Below, piece by piece: positions 1-7,414 of a stretch of DNA of 64,000 nucleotides (position 1 is the first letter of the stretch; every line of letters starts with the position of its first letter). This DNA comes from JALYXV01 sp963791545. GTDB taxonomy: Bacteria > Actinomycetota > Acidimicrobiia > Acidimicrobiales > Palsa-688. Below the pieces are notes generated by a model that was not told the origin of the DNA, ran no database searches, and saw only the letters and a list, made by a program, of their open reading frames with translations. The position numbers and the translations under genes were made by a program. The stretch spans positions 62,001-126,000 of the forward strand of contig CAWBSR010000009.1 in assembly GCA_963791545.1 (NCBI GenBank), read 5' to 3'.

Positions 1-157
1 GCAGCGAGATCGGGCCCAGGCGTTCCACCGTGGCGAGCGCCGAGAGTTGCGAGAGGGTGGCGTCGGCGCCGGACTCTTGACGGAGGCGGCGGGCCAGGCG
101 CATCACCGTGAGCCGCAACTGGCTGGGCAACACTTCGACAATGGGGAGAGTGGTCAC
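1..157 (-). CDS. MarR-family regulator, N-terminal part (cut by window edge)
   Basis: The minus strand reads from a GTG at 157 off the left edge, giving 52 residues. Segments such as LRLTVMRLARRLRQE, then a Leu/Ser-rich stretch and VERLGPISL, match the first helices and start of the winged-helix domain of MarR regulators, which bind DNA as dimers and often respond to small phenolic or drug ligands. The helix-turn-helix lies outside the window, so the ligand and target cannot be judged. It is transcribed in the same direction as the MFS gene upstream (stop at 198). An AGGAGG sits about 35 bases before this GTG, rather far for a ribosome site, so the start is uncertain. Confidence 0.7.
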   Translation of the reverse strand, partial: MTTLPIVEVLPSQLRLTVMRLARRLRQESGADATLSQLSALATVERLGPISL

Positions 158-179
158 GCCGAGTACAACTGCTTCGCAG

Positions 180-201
180 TGCTAACTATTCCTCCTGCTA
201 A
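180..201. promoter_or_regulatory. TGCTAA direct repeat before the MarR gene
   Basis: The hexamer TGCTAA occurs at 180-185 and 196-201, in the 40 bases between the MFS stop and the MarR start. The centres are 16 bp apart. It could be an operator or merely chance; MarR proteins usually prefer inverted repeats, so support is weak. Confidence 0.2.
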
Positions 202-1364
202 GTATTTGGTAGCGGGGTCGGGACGGGTTGCGGGTCCAGCGCCCGGCTGGCGAGGATGGCGACGGCGATGGCGGCGGTCAGGATCGGGACCAGTCCCAGC
301 GCCGCCGGTAGGGAGAGGGCGGACGCCAGCCAGCCGATCAACGGGGGGCCACACATGAAACCGGCCCAGCCGCAGGCCGAGACGACGGCCATGGCCCGGC
401 CCGGGTGCAAGCCCGGGATGCGACCGGCGGCGCTGAACACGGCGGGAACGACGAGGGCCACGCCCAAGCCGAGCGCCATGAACCCGACCAGGGCGGCGGG
501 GGTCACCTGGGCCAGCAAACCGGCCCCGAAGCCCACGGTCGCGATGAGCGCCAGGCCGGGGAGGAGGCGGCGGCTCGCCAACCGCGCCAGGAGGCGGTTG
601 CCCGACAGCCGGACCACGACCACGGCCAGCGAGAAACAGGCGTATCCGAGTCCGCTGACCGACGGGCTGCGGTGCAGCGTCCCCCGGAAGTACACCGCCG
701 ACCAGTCGGCGGCCGCCCCTTCGCAGAGAAACGAGGCGAAGGCGATGCCGCCCAGAATCAGCACCGCGGTCGCGATGGCGCGCCCGCGGCCCGCCGGGAC
801 CAAGCGGCCGTCGGCGTCTTCGGGGGCGGGATGGCGATCGGCGATGAGGCGCTCGCTCGTGGCCCCTGCCGCGGCCAGGGTGACCAGGCCCAACACCAGC
901 AGCTGGGTGGTGAGCGAAACGTGCAGCGCCACCCCGAGGACGCCGATGCCGGCGCCCACGAAGGCCCCGATGCTCCAGCCGCCATGGAACCCGAACATGA
1001 GCGGTCGCTGCTGGGTTTGTTCGACCGCGATGGCCTGGGTGTTCATGGAGACATCCAGCGACGCCTGGAAGGCCCCCCACAGGGCTAGGGCGGCGAACAG
1101 CATGAAGGGCGAACCGGCCCGGCCGACCAGGCACCCGGCCAGGCAGTACCCGGCCATCGCCACCTGCACCATCCGGCGGCTCCCGACCTTGGGCAACAGG
1201 TAGCCCGACAGCACCATGGCTGTCACCGATCCGACGGGCGCGCCGAGGAGAGCCAGGCCCAGGCCGGCGTCGGTCAGGTGCAGGTGGGCCTTGACCTGGG
1301 GGATGTGGGCCGCCCACGACGAGAAGATCAGGCCGTGAGCGAAGAAGACCAGTCGCACCGCCAC
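198..1364 (-). CDS. MFS transporter, YbjJ-like
   Basis: A 388-residue major facilitator protein with about 12 hydrophobic segments. The N-terminus (FAHGLIFSSWAAHIPQVK, then a Leu-rich first loop) and the 'PKVGSRR' loop resemble the YbjJ/fucose-permease-like branch. The likely role is transport of a small solute across the inner membrane; the substrate is unknown. I chose the GTG at 1364, 13 bp after the DeoR stop and behind a GGGGG stretch, because an upstream extension would run backwards through the regulator gene in a non-conserved frame. The gene follows the DeoR regulator on the same strand, so the two probably form one transcript, and DeoR-type control by a sugar phosphate would fit. 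Confidence 0.85.
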   Translation of the reverse strand: MAVRLVFFAHGLIFSSWAAHIPQVKAHLHLTDAGLGLALLGAPVGSVTAMVLSGYLLPKVGSRRMVQVAMAGYCLAGCLVGRAGSPFMLFAALALWGAFQASLDVSMNTQAIAVEQTQQRPLMFGFHGGWSIGAFVGAGIGVLGVALHVSLTTQLLVLGLVTLAAAGATSERLIADRHPAPEDADGRLVPAGRGRAIATAVLILGGIAFASFLCEGAAADWSAVYFRGTLHRSPSVSGLGYACFSLAVVVVRLSGNRLLARLASRRLLPGLALIATVGFGAGLLAQVTPAALVGFMALGLGVALVVPAVFSAAGRIPGLHPGRAMAVVSACGWAGFMCGPPLIGWLASALSLPAALGLVPILTAAIAVAILASRALDPQPVPTPLPNT

Positions 1365-1377
1365 CCGAGACCCCCGC

Positions 1378-2139
1378 TCAGGCACACAGCACCTCGACGC
1401 CCCGGTCGCGCAGGGCGCGGACGGCGCCCGCCGGGGCCCCGGCGTCGGTGACCAGCACGTCGATACGGCAGCTGCCGGGGACAACCGCCAGGGCGGAACG
1501 GGCGAACTTGGAACTGTCGGCGACCAGCACGACCCGGGTGGCGGCCGCCATCATCGCCCCCTTGATAGCGGCGTCGCCGATGTCATGGGCGGTGATCACC
1601 CCGTCGGTCGAAAGGCCGCAGCAGGTCACCACCGCGGTGTCGAAGCGCAGGCCGGCGATGCTCGCCTCGGCCAGCGGCCCGGCGAGCGCCAGCTCACCGA
1701 AGCGGGCCTCGCCCCCCGGGACCAGCAGCCGGATGGCGGGGCTGGCGGCCAGGACCATGGCGCCGTGCAGCGACAAGGGCATCACGGTGACCCTTTTCTG
1801 CCCGGCCAGGACCCGGGCCACCTCGAGCGCCGTGGTGCCGCTGTCGAGCACCACGGCTTCGCCGTCGCGGATCAGCTCGCCGGCCCTGGTGGCGATGCGC
1901 CGCTTGGCGTCGGCGGCCTCCATCTGGCGCAGCGCGAAGGGCAGCTCCTCGCCCCGCATGAGCAGGCTGACCGCCCCCCCGCGGACCCGGCGGGCCACGC
2001 CCCGCGCCACCAGCCGCTCCAGATCCCGGCGGATCGTCATCTCCGAGGTGCCCAGCTCGGCCGCCGCCGCCATCACGTCGACCCGGCCCTGCTCCTGGAG
2101 CACCGAAACGATCCGGGCTACCCGCGCCTCGCCATCCAC
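1378..2139 (-). CDS. DeoR/GlpR-family transcriptional regulator
   Basis: A 253-residue protein. Residues 1-60 form the DeoR helix-turn-helix (VDVMAAAAELGTSEMTIRRD, then LERLVARGVARRVRGGA). Residues 75-235 form the DeoRC sensor domain, with DSGTTALEVA, a CCGLSTDGV segment, and VLVADSSKF, which bind a sugar phosphate in this family. The start is ATG at 2139 behind AAGGAG. It probably represses itself and the downstream MFS gene. The ligand is not predictable from sequence. Confidence 0.92.
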   Translation of the reverse strand: MDGEARVARIVSVLQEQGRVDVMAAAAELGTSEMTIRRDLERLVARGVARRVRGGAVSLLMRGEELPFALRQMEAADAKRRIATRAGELIRDGEAVVLDSGTTALEVARVLAGQKRVTVMPLSLHGAMVLAASPAIRLLVPGGEARFGELALAGPLAEASIAGLRFDTAVVTCCGLSTDGVITAHDIGDAAIKGAMMAAATRVVLVADSSKFARSALAVVPGSCRIDVLVTDAGAPAGAVRALRDRGVEVLCA

Positions 2140-2146
2140 TCCTTAA

Positions 2147-2154
2147 TGTTAACA
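2147..2154. promoter_or_regulatory. TGTTAACA palindrome upstream of the DeoR gene
   Basis: An 8-bp perfect palindrome lies 8 bp upstream of the deoR-type start, in an AT-rich patch of otherwise GC-rich DNA. Autoregulators of this family often bind such sites. Position and base composition are the only evidence. Confidence 0.3.
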
Positions 2155-2192
2155 GCAGCGATGTTCATACGCACACTGTTGGTGCTCACCAC

Positions 2193-2501
2193 TCAGCCGG
2201 CGAAGGGCTGGACTCCAGGCAGGTAGTGGATGTACAGGCCCTCGATGGCCTCTTTCAGGCCTTCGGCCGACTTCCAGGCCAGCAACTCAACGGTGACCTC
2301 GTTGCCGTAGATATGCACTGCCTTCACCGAGTCATGCTGGAACAGGCGCTGCGCCAGCAGATCCGGGGGCCGGTGGCCCGCGGCGTCGCCAGCGCTGCGG
2401 TACTCCTCATGGCCCATCCCCGTCAGGACCCGGTTGAGCTCGAAGCGGACGACGCCGACCCGCTTGGACGGCTTTTCGGTGACAGTAATGGGCTGGCCCA
2501 T
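2193..2501 (-). CDS. NFU N-terminal-like small protein
   Basis: A 102-residue protein. The order 'SAGDAAGHRPPDLLAQRLFQ' then VKAVHIYGNEVTVELLAWKS and a helix (AEGLKEAIEGLY) resembles the Nfu/NifU N-terminal fold (PF08712), in which a short domain ends in a Val-rich strand and a helix. It lacks the C-terminal CxxC iron-sulfur scaffold domain, so it is a standalone domain of unknown role. It is divergent from the AI-2E gene that starts 38 bp away at 2539, so the two share a promoter region. Confidence 0.65.
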   Translation of the reverse strand: MGQPITVTEKPSKRVGVVRFELNRVLTGMGHEEYRSAGDAAGHRPPDLLAQRLFQHDSVKAVHIYGNEVTVELLAWKSAEGLKEAIEGLYIHYLPGVQPFAG

Positions 2502-2538
2502 GGCCCCCGCAGCGTACTGGTCGCGTTAGCTTGCCAGC

Positions 2539-3639
2539 ATGCCGAGTGACGCTGCGCCTCGGACCCGGAGCCGGAGGCGGCCGGTCCCCGTCCGGACCAT
2601 GCTGGCCGTCGTCGGCTCGGTGTTGCTCGCCGTGCTCGGGGTGGAGATCCTGATGAGGCTCCATCAGGTTGTCATCTGGACGTTGTTCTCCCTGTTCTTC
2701 GCGGCGGTGCTGCATCCACCGGTCAACCTGCTGGTGCGCAAGCTCAAGATGGCCCGGGCGCTGGCCGCCCTGGTGATGTTCGTGGCGGGAATCGCCCTGG
2801 TCGCGGGGGTCGGCTACGCCTTCGTGCGGCCCCTGGCCAGCCAGATCAACGTGGCCATCAACGACTTCCCCAACTACGTTGCCGACGCCCGGGCGGGGCG
2901 GGGCACGATCGGCCAGCTTGTCAAGCGCTACAACTTCGACACCTATCTCCAGAAGAACCAGCCCAACTTGAAAGACGCAGTGGCAGTGGCCGAGAAGCCC
3001 GCCCTCCAGGTTGCCAAAGGCCTGCTCAACACCCTGACGGCGCTGGCCACCATCACCGTCATGACCTTCCTCCTCCTGATCGAGGGACCCCGGATGATGT
3101 CAGGCGGGGTGGCGGTGCTGCCGCCACCCGCCCAGGAGAAGGTGACGACGGTGGTTGGCGATGTGGTGCGGGCCATCGCCGGGTACATGGGCGGCGTCAT
3201 GGCGACCAGCATCCTGGCCGGAGTGGGCTCCTATTTCGCGCTGTGGGCACTCGGGGTCCCGTTCCGGGGGGTGCTGGCCCTATGGATCGGCCTCACCACC
3301 TTGGTGCCGCTGGTGGGGATCTTCGTCGGTGTCATCCCGGCGACGCTGGTGGGGTTCATCCATTCCACGCCGGCCGGATTCGCCGTCGTGGTGATCGTGT
3401 TGGGGCTCTACCTGGTCGAGAACCGGACGCTGGGCAAGTGGATCAACGCCCGCACCATCGCCCTGAGCCCACTGGCGGTGGCGGTCAGTGTCCTGGCGGG
3501 CCTGCAACTGCTCGGATTCCTCGGGGTGCTGCTCGCCATCCCGGTGGGGGGCGTCATCCACGTCGTGATCCGGGACCTGTGGCGCTTCCGCCGGGAAGCC
3601 GACGGACCGGCCACCCCGGCCGAGGCGGCGGGGAACTGA
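2539..3639 (+). CDS. AI-2E family transporter
   Basis: A 366-residue membrane protein with the layout of the AI-2 exporter family (PF01594): two N-terminal membrane segments (about 20-60), a further one near 70-95, a soluble region (95-155), then a cluster of C-terminal segments (165-345). The family signature IGLTTLVPLVGIFVGVIPAT lies around residue 250. Members export small molecules or exchange ions; many actinobacterial ones have no known substrate. The stop is 1 bp before the next gene, so it is probably co-transcribed with the LOR/SDH and dihydrolase genes. Confidence 0.88.
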   Translation: MPSDAAPRTRSRRRPVPVRTMLAVVGSVLLAVLGVEILMRLHQVVIWTLFSLFFAAVLHPPVNLLVRKLKMARALAALVMFVAGIALVAGVGYAFVRPLASQINVAINDFPNYVADARAGRGTIGQLVKRYNFDTYLQKNQPNLKDAVAVAEKPALQVAKGLLNTLTALATITVMTFLLLIEGPRMMSGGVAVLPPPAQEKVTTVVGDVVRAIAGYMGGVMATSILAGVGSYFALWALGVPFRGVLALWIGLTTLVPLVGIFVGVIPATLVGFIHSTPAGFAVVVIVLGLYLVENRTLGKWINARTIALSPLAVAVSVLAGLQLLGFLGVLLAIPVGGVIHVVIRDLWRFRREADGPATPAEAAGN

Positions 3640-3640
3640 C

Positions 3641-4876
3641 GTGGCGTCGGAAGTCGTCGAGATCGAGGGCCACATCATCGACTCCCTCATCCTGGCCAAG
3701 GTCATGGACCTGATCCTGGCGGCGGGGGCCGACTACCAGGTGCTCGAAGTGGAGATCGGCAAGACCAATGTCGACATGTCGAAGGCCCGGCTGGAGGTCA
3801 ACGCGTCGGATCCCGACGCCCTCCAGTCGCTGCTCGACGAACTTCAGGTACACGGGGCGAACCGTTTGGTAACCGTCGATGCCGAACTGGTGGCCGCCGA
3901 CCGCGATGGCGTCCTGCCGGCCGGTTTCTACTCGACGACAAATCTGCCCACCGCGGTGCGGATCGTGGGCCGGTGGATCGAGGTGGTGCAGCCGGAGATG
4001 GACTGCGGTCTGGTGTTCGAGGGCGCTTCGGGATACGACGGTGACGGTCGCCTGACTCCGGTGCCCATGCACCGCGTCCGCACCGGCGACCTGGTCGTGG
4101 TGGGCACCGAGGGGGTTCGGGTCTCCCCGCCGTCGCGGCCGCGGGGGGCTACGCCCTTCGAGTTCATGAACTCCGAGGTGTCCTCGGAAAAACCCAAGGC
4201 GCTGCTTGTCCAGCAGGTCGCCAACCGCATCCGCGGCGGCCGCGACCGGGGCGCCAAGGTGCTGGCGGTGTGCGGCCCCGCCGTGATCCACACCGGGGCG
4301 GGGCCCTCAGTGGCGGCCCTGGTACGCGAAGGATGGATCGACGTGTTGTTCGCGGGCAACGGTTTCGCCACCCACGACCTGGAATCCAACGTCATGGGCA
4401 CCTCGCTCGGCGTGTCGGTCCATGAGGGCACCGCGGCCGAGGGCGGTCACAGCAATCACCTTCGGGTGATCAATGAGATCCGCCGCTATGGCTCCATCAG
4501 CGCCGCGGTCGACGCCGGCTACATCGACGGCGGCGTCATGTACGAGTGCGTCCACCGCGGGGTCCCGTTCGTGCTGGGGGGGTCGGTGCGCGACGACGGC
4601 CCGTTGCCCGACGTCTACACCGACGTGGTGGAGGCGGCGGACGCCATGCGCTATCTCATTCCCGGCGTCGGGGTGGCGCTGATGCTGGCGTCCACCCTGC
4701 ACGCCATAGCGGTCGGCAACCTCCTGCCCGCCGGGGTGGAAACGTTCTGCGTGGACATCAACCCGGCGGTGGCGACCAAGCTGGCCGACCGGGGCAGCCA
4801 CCAGGCGCTGGGCATCGTGACCGATGTCGGGCTGTTCACCTCGGGCCTGGTGGAGCAGCTGATCACCCGGTCATGA
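3641..4876 (+). CDS. LOR/SDH-domain ornithine cyclodeaminase-type protein
   Basis: A 411-residue protein matching the TIGR00300/LOR-SDH family. An N-terminal domain (about 1-110, starting EIEGHIIDSLILAKVMDLIL) is followed by a C-terminal Rossmann-like NAD-binding part (about 195-400; AGNGFATHDLESNVMGTSLG, then CVHRGVPFVLGGSVRDDGPL). Archaeal and cyanobacterial relatives (MMP1218; the C-terminal half of AgrE/ArgZ) convert ornithine to proline and ammonia. It overlaps the next gene by ATGA. That neighbour is arginine dihydrolase-like, so the pair would take arginine to ornithine to proline. The activity is inferred from family and context. Confidence 0.85.
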   Translation: MASEVVEIEGHIIDSLILAKVMDLILAAGADYQVLEVEIGKTNVDMSKARLEVNASDPDALQSLLDELQVHGANRLVTVDAELVAADRDGVLPAGFYSTTNLPTAVRIVGRWIEVVQPEMDCGLVFEGASGYDGDGRLTPVPMHRVRTGDLVVVGTEGVRVSPPSRPRGATPFEFMNSEVSSEKPKALLVQQVANRIRGGRDRGAKVLAVCGPAVIHTGAGPSVAALVREGWIDVLFAGNGFATHDLESNVMGTSLGVSVHEGTAAEGGHSNHLRVINEIRRYGSISAAVDAGYIDGGVMYECVHRGVPFVLGGSVRDDGPLPDVYTDVVEAADAMRYLIPGVGVALMLASTLHAIAVGNLLPAGVETFCVDINPAVATKLADRGSHQALGIVTDVGLFTSGLVEQLITRS

Positions 4877-5733
4877 GCTCGCCCTCGGGCCTCACGGAGC
4901 CGCTTGCGTGGGGCCGGCGCTACCTGATGTGCCCGCCCCGGTACTTCCGGGTCGCCTACCAGATCAACCCGTGGATGGTCGAGGAGGTGGTGGCCGACGC
5001 CGACCGGGCCCAGGAGCAATGGGACACCCTGGTGGCGACCCTCCAGGCCGCCGGAGCCACCATCGAGATCCAGGCCCCCGAGGAGGATTGGCCCGACCTG
5101 GTGTTCACGGCCAACGCGGGGATCGTCAACAGGCGCCAGTTCGTGCCCGCCCGGTTCCGCCACCCGGAGCGGCAGGGGGAGACGCCCCACGATGTCGCCT
5201 GGTTCTCGGATCACGGCTTCGAGGTCACCGACCTGCCCCTCGGCGTGGCCCAGGAAGGGGCGGGCGACGCGCTGCCGATCGGTTCCGCCCTGGTGGCCGC
5301 CTACCGCTTCCGCTCCGACGCCGCCTCCCACGCCTACCTCTCGCACCTGACCGGGGCCGCAGTGCGATCCATCGAGCTGGTGGACGAGCGGTTCTACCAT
5401 CTCGATCTGACGCTGTGCCCCCTCGACAGCCGCCGGGCCATCATCGCCCCGCTGGCCTGGGACCGCTACGGCCGGGCGGTTATGGGCTCGTTGATCCCCG
5501 AGCCGCTGGTGCTGGAGCCGGAGGAGGCGGCGCAGTTCTGCGCCAACTCGGTGGTGGTCGGCTCGAACATCGTGATGACCGCCTGCCCGCCCCGGGTGGG
5601 GCGGCAGCTGGAGGCGTGGGGCTTCGACGTGGCGGTGTGCGACGTCAGCGAGTTTCTCAAGGCCGGCGGGGGCTGCCGCTGCCTGACGTTGAGCCTGGAC
5701 GTGGCGCTGGGAGGGGTTGCGTTCCCGCCCTAG
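4873..5733 (+). CDS. Arginine dihydrolase / DDAH-like guanidine hydrolase
   Basis: A 286-residue alpha/beta-propeller protein of the amidinotransferase/DDAH superfamily. Visible landmarks are WPDLVFTANAGIV (about 75-87, substrate loop), a Glu-Gly-Asp-like segment (EGAGDALPIG, about 133), FYHLDLTLCPLD (about 176) carrying the catalytic His, and the nucleophile Cys in KAGGGCRCLTLSLD near residue 265. Cyanobacterial AgrE/ArgZ has this domain fused upstream of an LOR/SDH domain. Here the halves are separate genes in reverse order, joined by an ATGA overlap. Expected reaction: arginine to ornithine, ammonia and CO2. Dimethylargininase activity is the alternative. Confidence 0.85.
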   Translation: MSSPSGLTEPLAWGRRYLMCPPRYFRVAYQINPWMVEEVVADADRAQEQWDTLVATLQAAGATIEIQAPEEDWPDLVFTANAGIVNRRQFVPARFRHPERQGETPHDVAWFSDHGFEVTDLPLGVAQEGAGDALPIGSALVAAYRFRSDAASHAYLSHLTGAAVRSIELVDERFYHLDLTLCPLDSRRAIIAPLAWDRYGRAVMGSLIPEPLVLEPEEAAQFCANSVVVGSNIVMTACPPRVGRQLEAWGFDVAVCDVSEFLKAGGGCRCLTLSLDVALGGVAFPP

Positions 5734-5750
5734 CCGGGGTCGGAGTTGGG

Positions 5751-6629
5751 TTATCCGATCCTGGCCGCGAACGCTTGGGCGATGACGCGGTAACCCAGGT
5801 CGGTGGCGTGGATGTTGGGGCCGACGGGAGCCGGGGCGCACATCCAGGTGTAGGCGCAGATGAGAGCCAGGTCGATGGGCAGGTCGAGGAAGGGCAGGGC
5901 CGCGATGTTGACCGGGGCGAACGCCAGCGCCACATCGGCAACGGCAAACCCCGATGCCCGGTAGGCCTGGGCCAGCACCTGGTTGTAGTTGGTGCCGATC
6001 TGCTCGGACTGCACCGCCAGGGCCACGAAGTTGCCGCCCTTGAGGGCCGCCGCCACAAAGGGGTCGTAGTACGTCATCCCGATCATGGCCACGGCCGGCC
6101 CGGCGTGACGGAGGGCCTGGAGGATGAGGGGCAGGTCGTGGTGGACCGCGCTGAACCCACCGGCCACGCAGACCGGGTCGAGGCCCGCCGGGCTGACGCA
6201 GCCATCGATGTTGTTGGCACCGATGTCGACGGTGACCAACACCACCCGATGGGTGGCGAGGAAGGCGGTGGCCTGGACCAGCTGCGACCCGCGGGAGTAG
6301 TGACAGATGCCGCCGTTGATCATGGTGCCCGTCGTCTCCCCCGGGCAGCCCAGCTTGGCCAGCCGCAGGTTGGGTGAACCCGCGTGGTACCGGGCCCACA
6401 GATCGTCGGCATAGCCGTGGTCGGTCGCGACGCTTCGCCCGGTCGAGTTGGGCTGCACCCCCTGAGCCAGCGAGTCGCCCAGGGCCAGGTAGTAGGGCGT
6501 GGTGTCGGCGACGGCCCCGGATGCACCAACGGAAGCCGCGCCGGCGCTCACCCCCGGTCCCATCACGGTGGCCACGGCCGCCACCAGGGCGGTCACCACC
6601 ACCCAACGGGTCATTCCGAACCGGCCCAT
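5751..6629 (-). CDS. Secreted SGNH/GDSL hydrolase
   Basis: A 292-residue protein with a signal peptide (TRWVVVTALVAAVATVM up to about 32). The block I motif ALGDSLAQG supplies the Ser, block II has the Gly after LAKLGCPGETT, block III is DIGANNID (Asn), and the C-terminal PNIHATDLGY supplies the His. The acid usually three residues before that His is Pro/Asn here, so the triad may be a dyad. Cysteines at KLGC, ICH, GCV, VCV, LIC and MCA suggest disulfides outside the cell. The likely role is ester hydrolysis; the substrate is unknown. It faces the dihydrolase gene tail to tail and precedes a run of minus-strand genes. Confidence 0.87.
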   Translation of the reverse strand: MGRFGMTRWVVVTALVAAVATVMGPGVSAGAASVGASGAVADTTPYYLALGDSLAQGVQPNSTGRSVATDHGYADDLWARYHAGSPNLRLAKLGCPGETTGTMINGGICHYSRGSQLVQATAFLATHRVVLVTVDIGANNIDGCVSPAGLDPVCVAGGFSAVHHDLPLILQALRHAGPAVAMIGMTYYDPFVAAALKGGNFVALAVQSEQIGTNYNQVLAQAYRASGFAVADVALAFAPVNIAALPFLDLPIDLALICAYTWMCAPAPVGPNIHATDLGYRVIAQAFAARIG

Positions 6630-6669
6630 TTTGATGCTCCTTCCCCCTCGGGCACGCTACCGCGGAGGA

Positions 6670-7401
6670 TCAGCTGACGCTGGCCAGCAGATTACCGAGG
6701 GCGGCGGCGCCGGCCGGGCCCACGTGGACGTGGTCGGGGGCAAACCAGTCGGGGTGGGCCGCCGACACCGTGTTCCAGTCGGCCAGCGCCGCCTGGGGAT
6801 ATCGGGCCACGCCCGCCCGGATGATGGGGTTGTTGCCTATCAAGGGACCGGTGACGGTCATGAAGACCACCCGCTGAGCCCCGCTGCACACCTGCATCAT
6901 CTGGTCGAAGGCGGCGTCGGTGATCCGGCCGTTGCTCCCGAGGCCGACCACGACCACGGGGGGCAGCTTCCCGCTGGCCCGCAGCTGGGAGACGATCGCC
7001 AGGCCGGCTGCCCACTGCCGGCCCACGACGGCGTTGATCGAAATACCGTGGGAGGCGAGGGTGCCGGCCGCGTACAGCTTGACGTCCTCGAGGACCGAGT
7101 CGCCGATGGCGATGCCAGGCCCGGCCACCACGGGCGGCGGCGCCTTGGTGGCGGCGGTCGTCGGGGCCGGGGTCGTGGGGGCGGCGGTGGTGGGAGGCGG
7201 GATGGTGGTCGGCGGCGGGATGGTGGCGTTGGTGGCCCGGCCCACCGTCGAGGCTCGGGCCCGGATCGAGGCCGGCGTCCCCGACGGTGTGGTCGGCGCC
7301 TTCGGACGGGCCGCGCTGGGGCGAGGCTCCCCGCAGGTTCCGCCGGCCCACGCCACCGCCGCGGCTACGACCGCCACCGTTACCCAACTTCGTAAAGGCA
7401 C
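6670..7401 (-). CDS. Exported SGNH-fold protein with Thr/Pro stalk
   Basis: About 243 residues from a GTG at 7401, chosen because it falls 13 bp after the ABC gene stop and begins directly at a membrane segment (SWVTVAVVAAAVAWAGG). A Pro/Thr/Ala-rich stalk covers about 30-95. The globular part has AIGDSVLEDV (block I), GLGSNG (block III) and DHVHVGPAGAAALG (catalytic Asp-His), the layout of the SGNH domain at the C-terminus of acyltransferase-3 and OatA-type proteins. It may be an O-acetyl esterase or transferase acting on the envelope. It sits between another SGNH gene and a large exporter. Confidence 0.8.
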   Translation of the reverse strand: MPLRSWVTVAVVAAAVAWAGGTCGEPRPSAARPKAPTTPSGTPASIRARASTVGRATNATIPPPTTIPPPTTAAPTTPAPTTAATKAPPPVVAGPGIAIGDSVLEDVKLYAAGTLASHGISINAVVGRQWAAGLAIVSQLRASGKLPPVVVVGLGSNGRITDAAFDQMMQVCSGAQRVVFMTVTGPLIGNNPIIRAGVARYPQAALADWNTVSAAHPDWFAPDHVHVGPAGAAALGNLLASVS

Positions 7402-7414
7402 GCCGCCCGCCAGT

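Noticed and set aside
4651..6606. Very long minus-strand open frame across the dihydrolase and SGNH genes
   Set aside because: GC-rich antisense and off-frame openness; the translation is Arg/Gly/Pro-rich with no domain, while the overlapping frames have clear families.
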